This document shows, in pieces, positions 21,635 through 32,724 of a stretch of DNA of 64,000 nucleotides. The position numbers were made by a program, and so were the translations under genes. The stretch is from Archivesica marissinica. Its lineage: Eukaryota > Mollusca > Bivalvia > Venerida > Vesicomyidae. The stretch spans positions 17,049,593 through 17,113,592 of the forward strand of contig CM026398.1 of assembly GCA_014843695.1 (NCBI GenBank). The letters are read 5' to 3'. Position 1 is the stretch's first letter; each line of letters begins with the position of its first letter. The notes beneath the pieces are model-generated. The model searched no databases, was not told the origin of the DNA, and saw only the letters and a list, made by a program, of their open reading frames with translations.

Positions 21635-21875
21635 TTAACTCTTTCAACACCAAGTAACTGACATGGACTGGTCCATGATATTCTTAGACCAATAAATGAA
21701 TAAGAAAATTACATTCGAACCAGTTCATTTATCAAGATGGGTAATTTGGTCTAAAATTAGTAATACTACTGGCAAAAAGTGCAGATCCTGATGAGACGGC
21801 TCGTCATGAGCCGGCTCATCTGGATCTACACTTTTTGAAAGCCTATATAGAGGTCTGTGGTGTTGAAAGGGTTAA
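21635..21875 (+). mobile_element. MITE-A, full copy
   Basis: TIRs TTAACTCTTTCAACACC and GGTGTTGAAAGGGTTAA with TTAA at both ends. The internal hairpin is AAAGTGCAGATCCTGATGAG with CTCATCTGGATCTACACTTT. It also holds AACTGACATGGACTGGTC near the left end. Other copies lie at 44218, 45312 and 58942, and an expanded one at 23151. Confidence 0.85.
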
Positions 21876-22010
21876 TTAATTTTATGAATCTAAATTGCAT
21901 GAAATCACTTTATTTCGAGATTATCTCAACATATTCGTGCATGTCAAATTCATAGGGATCTAGTTACAGTCTATTCAATTTGTATAATGTCATTATTTTA
22001 TAAACATTTT

Positions 22011-22232
22011 TTTTTTTAGCTCAATTGCGAAACAAGTTCTTACAATTTATATTAATCGCTCTCGAGACCTCATTCCTGATGTAAATTCATCGCCATGAGT
22101 GAGAGAAAAGAGGCAATGTGGAATTTAAATGCCTTACCTAAGGAGTAAGGACACAATCGTAACGGCTCCAGCGGAGGCTCGAACTCCGGGCCTTTCGCAC
22201 ATGAAACGAACCTCTGCATTATTACAACTTCC
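22011..22232 (-). repeat. SINE family 2, reverse
   Basis: Tail (TAGCTCAATTGCGAAACAAG), core and reversed head are present, with a small duplication near 22137-22150 (CTAAGGAGTAAGGACAC). Confidence 0.85.
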
Positions 22233-22289
22233 ACAAATATAATATGTCATTTACTTTATGTCCCTCCATTCCAAGGTGACATTTACTGA

Positions 22290-22430
22290 AACCATAAATG
22301 TGCAATATGACTAGGTATGTATGGGTGGTCTTAGATTTATTGATTCTGAGTAAACCATAAATGTGCAATATGACCTAGGTATGTATGATGGTCTTAGATT
22401 TATTGATTCTGAGTAAATTGTCAAGAAACA
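22290..22430. repeat. About 70-bp duplication
   Basis: Two copies of ACCATAAATGTGCAATATGA and GGTCTTAGATTTATTGATTC occur in tandem. Confidence 0.85.
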
Positions 22431-22669
22431 TCAAGTACTATGCCACCAGAGCTGGAAACGACAAGGGTCCTTTAGGTGATAAAACCTGATTTATTGCCAT
22501 TGTTGACAGTAATTTCTGTTCAATAATCCACATTTAATGGTATTTGCGAGCTGTATTTTACGTCGCCATTCGGGTAGATTAGCAGAGGAATAAAAGATAA
22601 AGTGTGTGTGTATGTATATATAGTGCCATTACTTTCTCTTTAACTGATTCTTAATTGGGTGACAATATA

Positions 22670-22965
22670 TTAACCCTTAATCACGACTAAAGTTCCGTCT
22701 GATCAGGCTCTATACTATTTGCTATTAGGATAGTGGAGCTGAAACACTTGGCTGAATAGCAAACAAGATAGATCCTGATCAGACGCGGCGTTACACTGCG
22801 GCTGATCTGGATCTATGTTGTTTGCTATTAGGATAGTGGAGCTGAAACACTTGTCTGAATAGCAAACAAGATAGATCCTGATCAGATGTGGCGATACACC
22901 GCGGCTGATCTGGATCTATGTTGTTTGCACATTTTGTCCAATTTATTCGGCAGGTTAAGGGTTAA
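22670..22965. mobile_element. TTAA-flanked MITE, internally duplicated
   Basis: The ends TTAACCCTTAA and TTAAGGGTTAA are inverted. Inside, a segment of about 120 bp with GGATAGTGGAGCTGAAACAC and the hairpin AGATCCTGATCAGACGCGGC / GCGGCTGATCTGGATCTATG is present twice in tandem. The same hairpin motif occurs in the MITEs at 21273 and 32725. Confidence 0.75.
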
Positions 22966-23150
22966 AGTCTCTTTTGGATTTCTTTGTTTCATCATCTATG
23001 ATTCCTGTTCAAATTTATCCTTAGGTTGCCTTTAGTAAACCACCATTTGCAATGTTAGTGTTGATTTTGGCAACAAATATCCATTTAGGGAGATAATTTA
23101 CAAATAACAATTTCGCAATTCTAAGTTTATTAATATCTTCGAGATATTAC

Positions 23151-24393
23151 TTAACCCATTCAACCCCAAGTAACTGACATGGACTGGTGCATGTCATTAA
23201 CCCATTCAACCCCAAGTAACTGACATGGACTGGTGCATGTCATTAATCCATTCAACCCCAAGTAACTGACATGGACTGGTGCATGTCATTAACCCATTCA
23301 ACCCCAAGTAACTGACATGGACTGGTGCATGATATTTAACCCATTTCACCCCAAGTAACTGACATGGACTGGTGCATGATATTGACCCATTCAGCCCCAA
23401 GTAACTGACATGGACTGGTGCATGATATTTAACCCATTCAACACCAAGTAACTGACATGGACTGGTGCATGATATTAACCCATTCAACACCAAGTAACTG
23501 ACATGGACTGGTGCATGATACTAACCCATTCAACACCAAGTAACTGACATGGACTGGTGCATGATATTTACCCATTCAACACCAAGTAACTGACATGGAC
23601 TGGTGCATGATATTAACCCATTCAACCCAAGTAACTGACATGGACTGGTGCATGATATTTAACCCATTCAACACCAAGTAACTGACATGGACTGGTGCAT
23701 GATATTTAACCCATTCAACACCAAGTAACTGACATGGACTGGTGCATATATTAACTTCAACCCCAATAACACTACTGATGATATTAACCCATTCAACCAA
23801 ATAACTGACATGGACTGGTGCATGATATTTAACCCATTCAACACCAAGTAACTGACATGGACTGGTGCATGATATTAACCCATTCAACCCCAAGTAACTG
23901 ACATGGACTGGTACATGATATTTAACCCATTCAACCCCAACTAACTGACATGGACTGGTGCATGATATTAACTCATTCAACGCCAAATAACTGACATGGA
24001 ATGGTGCATGATATTTAACCCATTCAACCCCAAGTAACTGACATGGACTGGTGCATGATACTTAACCCATTCAACCCCAACTAACTGACATGGACTGGTG
24101 CATGATACTTAACCCATTCAACCCCAACTAACTGACATGGACTGGTGCATGATACTTAACCCATTCAACCCCAACTAACTGACATGGACTGGTGCATATT
24201 TTTATACCAATAAATTAATAAGAAAATTACCTTTTGACCAGTTCATTTATCAAAATGGGTAATTTTATTTAAAATAGTAATAATTATTACTGGCAAAAAG
24301 TGCAGATCCTGATGAGACGGCTCGTGACACGGCTCATCTGGATCTACACTTTTTGAAAGCCTATTTAAAGGCCTGTAGTGTTGAAAGGGTTAT
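23151..24393 (+). mobile_element. MITE-A with its left end expanded into an array
   Basis: The right part (24205-24393) is a normal MITE-A with the GCAGATCCTGATGAGACGGC hairpin and GTGTTGAAAGGGTTAT end. The left end, from TTAACCCATTCAACCCC through CTGACATGGACTGGTGCATG, is repeated about 22 times in units of about 46 bp. Several units in the middle (23748-23810) carry deletions. Confidence 0.88.
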
Positions 24394-24483
24394 TATCTGA
24401 ATAAATTATTTAAAAAACCATTGAAAAATATAAATATAATATAGAAAAATCATGATTTGTAATCAACTTCTATACCATATCTC

Positions 24484-24766
24484 TGACGGATCTGTTGTCT
24501 AGTGGTAACATGCTGGACTTGTAATCCAGGGATCGCAGGTTCGATCCCCCGTCTCACCCAAAGAAAATTAACAGTTTCAGATGGGACGTTAAACCGAGGT
24601 CTCGTGTCGGTGCTTTACACTGTGCACGTAAAAGAACCAGAGGAGACTCTGGTATGGTCTCTGTCTGTATCATTGCACTATTCTCCAAAAATCTAAAATT
24701 ACTAATCTCTTCAGGAGGCGTCGCTCATATGGGTAACCGGTAGCGACGATAAATAAACGTAAAACA
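24484..24766 (+). repeat. SINE family 3, full length, forward
   Basis: The tRNA-like head is GTCTAGTGGTAACATGCTGG, then ACTTGTAATCCAGGGATC and GGTTCGATCCCCCGTC (box B); the anticodon-like loop reads TGT, as in tRNA-Thr. The body carries ACGTTAAACCGAGGTCTCGT and the tail ACGATAAATAAACGTAAAAC. The 42-bp array starts within about 15 bp of the tail. Confidence 0.88.
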
Positions 24767-24771
24767 CACAC

Positions 24772-25845
24772 ATATCTCTGTGTGCAGCACATTCCAAGTA
24801 AACATGTAACGTTCTATCTTGGTGTGCAGCACATTCCAAGTAAACATGTAACATTCTATCTCGGTGTGCAGCACATTCCAAGTAAGCATGTAGCGTTCTA
24901 TCTCGGTGTGCAGCACATTCCAAGTAAACATGTAACATTCTATCTCGGTGTGCAGCACATTCCAAGTTAACATGTAACATTCTATCTCGGTGTGCAGCAC
25001 ATTCCAAGTAAACATGTAACATTCTATCATGGTGTGCAGCACATTCCAAGTAAACATGTAGCGTTCTATCTCGGTGTGCAGCACATTCCAAGTAAACATG
25101 TAACATTCTATCATGGTGTGCAGCACATTCCAAGTAAGCATGTAGCGTTCTATCTCGGTGTGCAGCACATTCCAAGTAAACATGTAACGTTCTATCTCGG
25201 TGTGCAGCACATTCCAAGTAAGCATGTAGCGTTCTATCTCGGTGTGCAGCACATTCCAAGTAAACATGTAACATTCTATCTCGGTGTGCAGCACATTCCA
25301 AGTAAACATGTAATGTTCTATCTCGGTGTGCAGCACATTCCAAGTAAACATGTAACATTCTATCTCGGTGTGCAGCACATTCCAAGTAAGCAGTAACGTC
25401 TATCTCGGTGCAGCACATTCCAAGTAAGCATGTAACGTTCTATCTCGGTGTGCAGCACATTCCAAGTAAGCATGTAACGTTCTATCTCGGTGTGCAGCAC
25501 ATTCCAAGTAACATGTAACTTCTATCTCGGTGTGCAGCACATTCCAAGTAAACATGTAACATTCTATCTCGGTGTGCACCACATTCCAAGTAAACATGTA
25601 ACATTCTATCTCGGTGTGCACCACATTCCAAGTAAACATGTAACATTCTATCTCGGTGTGCACCACATTCCAAGTAAACATGTAACATTCTATCTCGGTG
25701 TGCACCACATTCCAAGTAAGCATGTAACGTTCTATCTCGGTGTGCACCACATTCCAAGTAAACATGTAACATTCTATCTCGGTGTGCACCACATTCCAAG
25801 TAAACATGTAACATTCTATCTCGGTGTGCACCACATATCCAATGG
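24772..25845. repeat. 42-bp tandem array
   Basis: About 25 copies of a 42-bp unit carry GTGTGCAGCACATTCCAAGT, AAACATGTAACATTC and TATCTCG. The right part switches from GCAGCAC to GCACCAC, a second subtype from about 25575. Irregular short units lie at 25388-25420 and 25508-25530. Frames of 14-residue repeats on both strands are artefacts. Confidence 0.95.
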
Positions 25846-25869
25846 GTAAAAAATCTGTAGCATTTTTTT

Positions 25870-26045
25870 ATCAATTAATTAACATGATTTGGATAAAATC
25901 ACATTTATCATAACGCAACATCTGGTTAAGGAACAACAGTAAAAACAAAGGATTCCAACTGAAAGGACTGCTATACATTTCGGGATAAATCAGACTTTAT
26001 CTACCAAGGGAGGTAATAGAAAAAACAAGCAAGGTCCCTCATTGT
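25870..26045. repeat. Dispersed 175-bp repeat
   Basis: Matches 32412-32588 in the same orientation (GGAACAACAGTAAAAACAAA, ATAAATCAGACTTTATCT, CCAAGGGAGGTAATAGAAAA). Type unknown, non-coding. Confidence 0.75.
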
Positions 26046-26301
26046 AAATGTGCCCAAATTGAGTGGAATACGCTCCAGTATGATTCATGATGTGTTTTGA
26101 TTCATATGTAACTCAACAGTTTCAACGCCTTATGAATATTTGTATGACCTCTAAAAAAGACAGGTAAATCTGCACTAACAATACACAGTGAAAGTCTGAA
26201 GGTATTAAAAGGTCATGTTGTAGACTGAATTACAGAAAAATATAAATTTCATTGTTTGAAGAATGAATTAAATGAAAATTGCTTTCCCGTGGCCTTAGTT
26301 A

Positions 26302-26532
26302 ATACAAATTTATTTTAGCTCGATTGCGAAACAAGTTCTTACAACTTGTATTAATCACTCTCGAGACCTCATTCCTGATGGAATCCATCGCCACGAGGGA
26401 GAGAGAGAAGAGGCAACGTGGAATTTAAATGCCTTTCCTAAGCGCACAATCGTAATGGCTCCAGCGGGGCTCGAACTCTGGACCTTTCGCACCTGAAGCG
26501 AACGCGCATCCACTGCGCTATCACAGACTTCC
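26302..26532 (-). repeat. SINE family 2, full length, reverse
   Basis: A well-preserved copy with tail AATTTATTTTAGCTCGATTG, core TTCCTGATGGAATCCATCGC, and reversed head with GGGGCTCGAACTCTGG and CACTGCGCTATCACAGACTT. Confidence 0.88.
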
Positions 26533-26539
26533 TGTGGCC

Positions 26540-27045
26540 TTATGTAGAGGTATGTAGTGTTGAAAGGGCAAAGATCCTCCAGTTTTATGGTTAAAATTGT
26601 AGTTGTGAACAAAAGTGCATATCACATGTTTGTGAAGAGATTGCATCTCCCGTGATTGGTTATTGACAAGAACAGCAACAGCATGAATATTTCATCATCT
26701 TCATTGAGATTGTCCCTCCAATGACAAAAATATCTCACATCAGTGACATCTCCATTTCTACATTTATCATTCTATCAAATTGTACTGGAAAATGCAGACA
26801 GAATTACACCTACCGTATCTACCATAAAACTTGAGACACATTTTAAAAAAATTAATTAAAAGTGTCCCAAAATTTAGATATACTCATTAACTAACTCAAA
26901 ACAAACAGGTGCTAGCCCTTCAGCCCAATGACAGTGATTGGTTTAAGCATATTTTTTCAACATTATGTAACATAATTTACAACAACTAATTATATGTACA
27001 CACTAAATAGAAGTGGATTGAAATGAAAGCTAATAGATTAATCAT
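26540..27045. other. Intron, nothing recognised
   Basis: AT-rich unique intron. No gene or clear repeat is seen. Confidence 0.35.
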
Positions 27046-28108
27046 GCAGCAGATTACAGTGATTCTAGACTTTAAGTGATTGTAGACTTTATGTAAATAG
27101 TTTGTATTCCTGCAGCAAATTACAGTGATTCTAGACTTTAAGTGATTTCTAGACTTTATATAGAGTTTGTTTTCCTGTAGCAGATCACAGTGATTCTAGA
27201 CTTTATATAGAGTTTGTTTTCCTGCAGCACATCACAGTGATTCTAGACTTTATATAGAGTTTGTTTTCCTGCAGCAGATCACAGTGATTCTAGACTTTAT
27301 ATAGAGCTTGTTTTCCTGCAGCAGATCACAGTGATTCTAGACTTTATATAGAGTTTGTTTTCCTGCAGCAGATCACAGCGATTCTAGACTTTATATAGAG
27401 AGTTTGTTTTCCTGCAGCAGATCACAGCGATTCTAGACTTTATATAGAGAGTTTGTTTTCCTGCAGCAGATCACAGCGATTCTAGACTTTATATAGAGAG
27501 TTTGTTTTCCTGCAGCAGATCACAGCGATTCTAGACTTTATATAGAGAGTTTGTTTTCCTGCAGCAGATCACAGCGATTCTAGACTTTATATAGAGAGTT
27601 TGTTTTCCTGCAGCAGATCACAGCGATTCTAGACTTTATATAGAGAGTTTGTTTTCCTGCAGCAGATCACAGCGATTCTAGACTTTATATAGAGAGTTTG
27701 TTTTCCTGCAGCAGATCACAGCGATTCTAGACTTTATATAGAGAGTTTGTTTTCCTGCAGCAGATCACAGCGATTCTAGACTTTATATAGAGAGTTTGTT
27801 TTCCTGCAGCAGATCACAGCGATTCTAGACTTTATATAGAGAGTTTGTTTTCCTGCAGCAGATCACAGTGATTTCTAGACTTTATATAGAGAGTTTGTTT
27901 TCCTGCAGCAGATCACAGTGATTTCTAGACTTTATATAGAGTCTGTATTCCTGCAGCAGATCACAGTGATTCTAGACTTTAAGTGATTCTAGACTTTATA
28001 TAGAGTTTGTTTTCCTGCAGCAGATCACAGCGATTCTAGACTTTAAGTTATTTCTAGACTTTATATAGAGTTTGTTTTCCTGCAGCAGATCACAGCGATT
28101 CTAGACTT
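27046..28108 (+). repeat. 47-49-bp array with acceptor-like motif, upstream of exon 4
   Basis: About 20 copies of a unit with GATTCTAGACTTTATATAGA and GTTTGTTTTCCTGCAGCAGA. Each unit carries a pyrimidine-rich tract ending in CAG (TTTGTTTTCCTGCAG), which resembles a good 3' splice site. The array ends 37 bp before exon 4, whose own acceptor is TATTTACATTTCAG. The sequence after the CAG is not clearly derived from exon 4. The left copies are 47 bp and those in the middle 49 bp. Confidence 0.93.
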
Positions 28109-28145
28109 CTATGATTATTTCACTACATTTGTATTTACATTTCAG

Positions 28146-28309
28146 GTACTACAGCGCAACAATAATCAAAATGTCGGGTGTCCGAAGTGACGTGCTTACT
28201 ATTTGGTTGTCTTCGATTACAGCAGCCGTGAATTTTATGTTTACTTTATTGGGATTATATCTCGTTGAGAAAATTGGACGACGACCACTGACGCTCGGAA
28301 GTCTTACTG
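28146..28309 (+). CDS. SLC2A13: SLC2A13 exon 4 of window (TM7 end, TM8, GRR)
   Basis: The acceptor is TATTTACATTTCAG and the donor is ACTG|GTACGT. The first G completes the Met split after 9688, giving [13 protein letters not shown], the end of TM7. It continues with [20 protein letters not shown] (TM8) and [13 protein letters not shown], the GRR motif of the TM8-TM9 cytoplasmic loop. It ends one base into a Gly codon. It lies after an 18.5-kb intron, and an array with repeated acceptor-like motifs (27046-28108) ends only 37 bp before it. Confidence 0.95.
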
Positions 28310-28319
28310 GTACGTCATA

Positions 28320-28540
28320 AAATATACATCATTATGCTGTCATAAGATAAATGCTAGATGTTGTATGATTGTCAGATGATTGTCAGACGGTATGTGAAAA
28401 TTTACACATTACCATTCTGTGATAATATACCAGTAATGAAATAAGCTGTAGGAATAGAGAGAGGCCTTTTCAGTATACCAATATGGCAAAAGCTCTATAC
28501 AGGAGAATATCCGTAGATGTTTTGTTGTTAATAGTATAAT
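28320..28540. other. Intron after exon 4
   Basis: Unique intron without recognised features. Confidence 0.35.
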
Positions 28541-28543
28541 TTA

Positions 28544-28968
28544 TACATCAACTTAATTTGCTAGTGTAAAGTTCTCTGAAGTGGTCCGTTCAAATTTGCT
28601 AGTGTAATGTTCTCTGAAGTGGTCCGTTCAAATTTGCTAGTGTAAAGTTCTCTGAAGTGGTCCGTTCAAATTTGCTAGTGTAATGTTCTCTGAAGTGGTC
28701 CGTTCAAATTTGCTAGTGTAAAGTTCTCTGAAGTGGTCCGTTCAAATTTGCTAGTGTAAAGTTCTCTGAAGTGGTCCGTTCAAATTTGCTAGTGTAATGT
28801 TCTCTGAAGTGGTCCGTTCAAATTTGCTAGTGTAATGTTCTCTGAAGTGGTCCGTTCAAATTTGCTAGTGTAATGTTCTCTGAAGTGGTCCGTTCAAATT
28901 TGCTAGTGTAAAGTTCTCGGAAGTGGTCCGTTCAAATTTGCTAGTGTAAAGTTCTCGGAAGTGGTCCG
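28544..28968. repeat. 38-bp tandem array
   Basis: About 11 copies carry TTTGCTAGTGTAAAGTTCTC and GAAGTGGTCCGTTCAAA. The main variants are TAAAG against TAATG and TCTG against TCGG in the last two units. Confidence 0.96.
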
Positions 28969-29240
28969 TTTCATTGATTGTGTTGTAATTGACAATTTAT
29001 TTTGCCTAAAAAATGAAATTTCAAAATTTCATTGACTTGTAATTGACCATTCATTACGCCCATTTGGTGACCATACGTGCTGTCAGAGATTTTAAGGAAC
29101 TTCAATGTTCTGGAAAAGTTACCTACACTTGTGAGTGAGTGTATTTAAAATATATGTTACCTAGCTAGCCCCCAATGTACCACCTCAACTTATGAGCAGA
29201 TCATGGCTGTGCATATGGCAACTGTTAATTCAACACATTA

Positions 29241-29486
29241 CTGTCCGATTAGCACAGTGGTTAGCGCGCTTGCTTCTCACCAATGCAACCCGGGTTCGAT
29301 CCTCAGACCGGGAAGTATGTGAGATGGTACAGTGGTCGCCAGATCGGACATGTGGGTTTTCTCCAGGTACTCCGGTTTCCTCCCACACGAATGACCACAT
29401 ATACGCTTTCATCCCCGCCAACGAGAGTGATTAATATAAGTTGTTAGAACTTGCTTCGCAATCGTTGTAAAATAAATAAAGTTTTA
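29241..29486 (+). repeat. SINE family 1, full length, forward
   Basis: The tRNA-like head GATTAGCACAGTGGTTAGCG (box A region) and CCGGGTTCGATCCTC (box B) is followed by a core (GGTACTCCGGTTTCCTCCCA, CAACGAGAGTGATTAATATA) and an A-rich tail TGTAAAATAAATAAAGTTTT. The core motif may relate it to a metazoan SINE superfamily, which I cannot confirm. Confidence 0.9.
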
Positions 29487-29770
29487 ACTTCAAACACATT
29501 ACACATACTAACAATTCTCTTCAACACAGTCATATAATATAGCCCACTATTCCACTACATGCATTGAACTCACATTCTATTATGCTCCCGTAAGGGAGAG
29601 CATAGAGTTGATGTTGATGGCACTTTGTCTGTCCAATCCATCTGTTTGTTTGGTCGATTATCTAGAGAACAAAGGAATAACCATTTAAGTATACAATTTT
29701 GGATACGTCCGTTCATCCATCCGTCCAGGCACTTCTTGTCCGGAGCAAAACTCACAAACTATTCAAGGAA

Positions 29771-30198
29771 ATCAAATGAAACGTTAAACATTGATAGAGG
29801 GCATTGAGGTGGAGGACAGAGTGCAATGAAATGAAACACCAAACTTTGATAGAGGGCATTGAGGTGGAGGACAGAGTGCAATGAAATGAAACACCAAACA
29901 TTGATAGAGGGCATTGAGGTGGAGGACAGAGCGCAATCAAATGAAACATCAAACATTGATAGAGGGCATTGAGGTGGAGGACAGAGTGCAATGAAATGAA
30001 ACATTGATAGAGGGCATTGAGGTGGAGGACAGAGTGCAATTAAATGAAACATCAAACATTGATAGAGGGCATTGAGGTGGAGGACAGAGTGCAATGAAAT
30101 GAAACATCAAACATTGATAGAGGGCATTGAGGTGGAGGACAGAGTGCAATGAAATGAAACATCAAGCATTGAGACATTGAGGTGGAGGACAGAGTGCA
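29771..30198. repeat. 55-bp tandem array
   Basis: About eight copies carry AACATTGATAGAGGGCATTG, AGGTGGAGGACAGAGTGC and AATGAAATGAA. One unit is shortened near 30000 and the last is truncated. Confidence 0.94.
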
Positions 30199-30227
30199 GG
30201 ATCACACTTCATAAAATTATATCAATG

Positions 30228-30452
30228 TGACGTTTATTTATTGTCGCTATCAGTTACCCATATGAGCGACGCCTCCTGAAGAGATTAGTCATTTTAGATT
30301 TTGGAGGATAGTGCATGATACAGACAGAGACCCATTCCAGAGTCTCCTCTGGTTCTTTTACGTGCACGGTGTAAAGCACCGACACGAGACCTCGGTTTAA
30401 CGTCCCATCTGAAAGACTGTTAATTTTATTATGGTCAGACGGGGGATCAAAC
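30228..30452 (-). repeat. SINE family 3, truncated, reverse
   Basis: Tail and body (TTTATTTATTGTCGCTATCA, TGTAAAGCACCGACACGAGA) end within the reversed box B (GACGGGGGATCAAAC). It lies only about 20 bp before exon 5 and has reached the pyrimidine tract of its acceptor. Confidence 0.85.
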
Positions 30453-30472
30453 TGTTTTGTTATTTGTTGCAG

Positions 30473-30581
30473 GTGCTATTATCAGTCTGGTAATGCTAGC
30501 CATTGGGTTCCATGTGGCTTCATTGAATACCCCTAGAATATCCATGACAGAAAAGTCGAATTCTTCCTGCATGTCACACAG
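30473..30581 (+). CDS. SLC2A13: SLC2A13 exon 5 of window (TM9, start of loop 9)
   Basis: The acceptor is TTATTTGTTGCAG and the donor is ACAG|GTGAGT. The exon encodes GAIISLVMLAIGFHVASLN (TM9), then the start of the extracellular loop between TM9 and TM10, ending NSSCMSH with two bases (AG) of the next codon. NSS is a possible N-glycosylation site and the Cys begins the cysteine-rich loop. The AG is completed by the C that starts exon 6, giving Ser. A truncated reverse SINE (30228-30452) lies only about 20 bp upstream. Confidence 0.92.
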
Positions 30582-30751
30582 GTGAGTGATGTTTTGCAAT
30601 AGTAATAATAGACAAGTTTCAAATCCACAATGCTATGGCGGTATCGCCTAGCAATTACAAATCTCACCATCGTTGAGTTGACAATTCCATTCACCTGCTC
30701 GTCATGGAATAACGCACGTGCAGTTTTAAAGAGTTTTCTGCCTTTGTTTTA

Positions 30752-30826
30752 TCGAATTCTTTGTGAGGAAACTATCCAGCTGGTTTCCAGAAGGTCGGTG
30801 GTTCTACTAGGATTTCCGCCACTAGG
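30752..30826 (+). repeat. Fragment related to SINE family 5
   Basis: GAGGAAACTATCCAGCTGGT and GAAGGTCGGTGGTTCTACTA resemble the body of the SINE at 33426-33680. Confidence 0.5.
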
Positions 30827-30917
30827 TTAGATTTAAGATAAACTGTAAAAACCATGTATCAACTAAATTTTGAACAAATTTTGTTTCATACTTGGGCACA
30901 AGTTATATTTTCATATA

Positions 30918-31708
30918 AGATATGTTCATGTGGTACTCCTTGTTCATATAAGTTAGGTTCATGTGGTACTCCTTGTTCATATAAGTTATGTTCATGTGGT
31001 ACTCCTTGTTCATATAAGTAGTTCATGTGGTACTCCTTGTTCATATAAGTTATGTTCATGTGGTACTCCTTGTTCATATAAGTTAGGTTCATGTGGTACT
31101 CCTTGTTCATATAAGTTATGTTCATGTGGTACTCCTTGTTCATATAAGTTAGGTTCATGTGGTACTCCTTGTTCATATAAGTTATGTTCATGTGGTACTC
31201 CTTGTTCATATAAGTTAGGTTCATGTGGTACTCCTTGTTCATATAAGATATGTTCATGTGGTACTCCTTGTTCATATAAGATATGTTCATGTGCTACTCC
31301 TTGTTCATATAAGATATGTTCATGTGGTACTCCATGTTCATATAAGATATGTTCATGTGGTACTCCTTGTTCGTATAAGATATGTTCATGTGGTACTCCT
31401 TGTTCATATAAGATATGTTCATGTGGTACTCCATGTTCATATAAGTTATGTTCATGTGGTACTCCATGTTCATATAAGTTATGTTCATGTGGTACTCCTT
31501 GTTCATATAAGATATGTTCATGTGGTACTCCATGTTCATATAAGTTATGTTCATGTGGTACTCCATGTTCATATAAGTTATGTTCATGTGGTACTCCTTG
31601 TTCATATAAGATATGTTCATGTGGTACTCCATGTTCATATAAGTTATGTTCATGTGGTACTCCATGTTCATATAAGTTATGTTCATGTGGTACTCCTTGT
31701 TCATATAA
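30918..31708. repeat. 33-bp tandem array
   Basis: About 24 copies carry GTTCATGTGGTACTCCTTGT and TCATATAAGTTAG or GATAT. The right half prefers CCATG variants. Eleven-residue repeats open on both strands are artefacts of a period divisible by three. Confidence 0.95.
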
Positions 31709-31727
31709 AATCAGTGTGACATTACAT

Positions 31728-32068
31728 TTACTGTAGTGTTATATACAAATTACTTCAGTGTGACCTTACATGTACTTCAGTGTGACCTTACATTTACTGT
31801 AGTGTTATATACATGTAGGCCTATTTCAGTGTGACCTTACATTTACTTCAGTATGGCCTTACATGTACTTCAGTATGGCCTTACATGTACTTCAGTATGG
31901 CCTTACATTTACTTCGGTGTGACCTTACATTTACTTCAGTGTGACCTTATATGTGACCTTATATTTACTTCAGTGTACTGTTACATTTATTTCACAATGA
32001 CCATACATTTACTTCCGTGGGACCTTACATTTACTTCAGTGTTACATTTACTTCAGTGTTACATTTGG
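31728..32068. repeat. About 21-bp degenerate array
   Basis: Repeats of CAGTGTGACCTTACATTTAC with many indels. It directly follows the 33-bp array. Confidence 0.85.
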
Positions 32069-32411
32069 TTTAAACATATTTATTTATCAGGATACATGTA
32101 ATATACATTGAGAAATATACAGAAACATACATTTATATCGTGATATGTGGATTGAACTGAAAGCTAAAAGCTTACATTTACTTCAGCAGTTTTTTCCCAG
32201 CCCAAGATTCTTTTGTAATGAGAGACATCGGTGAGTTACTACCCCTGAATACTCTCTTAAAGTAGATAGGTCCTATTAATTGTTTTCCTCTGTTTTTATC
32301 ATTGTTTCCTTTGCACAACATGCTAGCAATTTTATTCCACTATCGCTTTTATATGATTATTAAATTACTATATCTCGACAGATCTCATACCGTATTTGTA
32401 AAACAATGCTA

Positions 32412-32588
32412 TCAGTTAATTAACACGATTTTGATAAAATCACAATTATCATACCCGTAACATCTGGTTAGGGAACAACAGTAAAAACAAAGTATTCTAA
32501 CTAAAAGGACCTATTCACATTTCGGAATAAATCAGACTTTATCTGCCAAGGGAGGTAATAGAAAATTAGAGATGTCTCTCATTGTTGT
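32412..32588. repeat. Dispersed 175-bp repeat, second copy
   Basis: Matches 25870-26045 in the same orientation with modest divergence. Confidence 0.75.
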
Positions 32589-32724
32589 ATGCAGCCTCTT
32601 TATGGCTTTGTACTACATGAATTGTGTTAGCAGGCTTCAGGAGCAAAATGACAAATTGATGAAAAGAAGACTAACATAGACATTTTGGATGTTAGTTGAC
32701 ATTGGAATAATATTTAGAGACAGA

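Noticed and set aside
24484..24560. A genuine tRNA gene (also at 29241, 33687, 35829)
   Set aside because: The heads have box A and box B, but each is followed by a shared SINE body and tail and occurs in several dispersed copies, so they are SINE promoters rather than functional tRNA genes.
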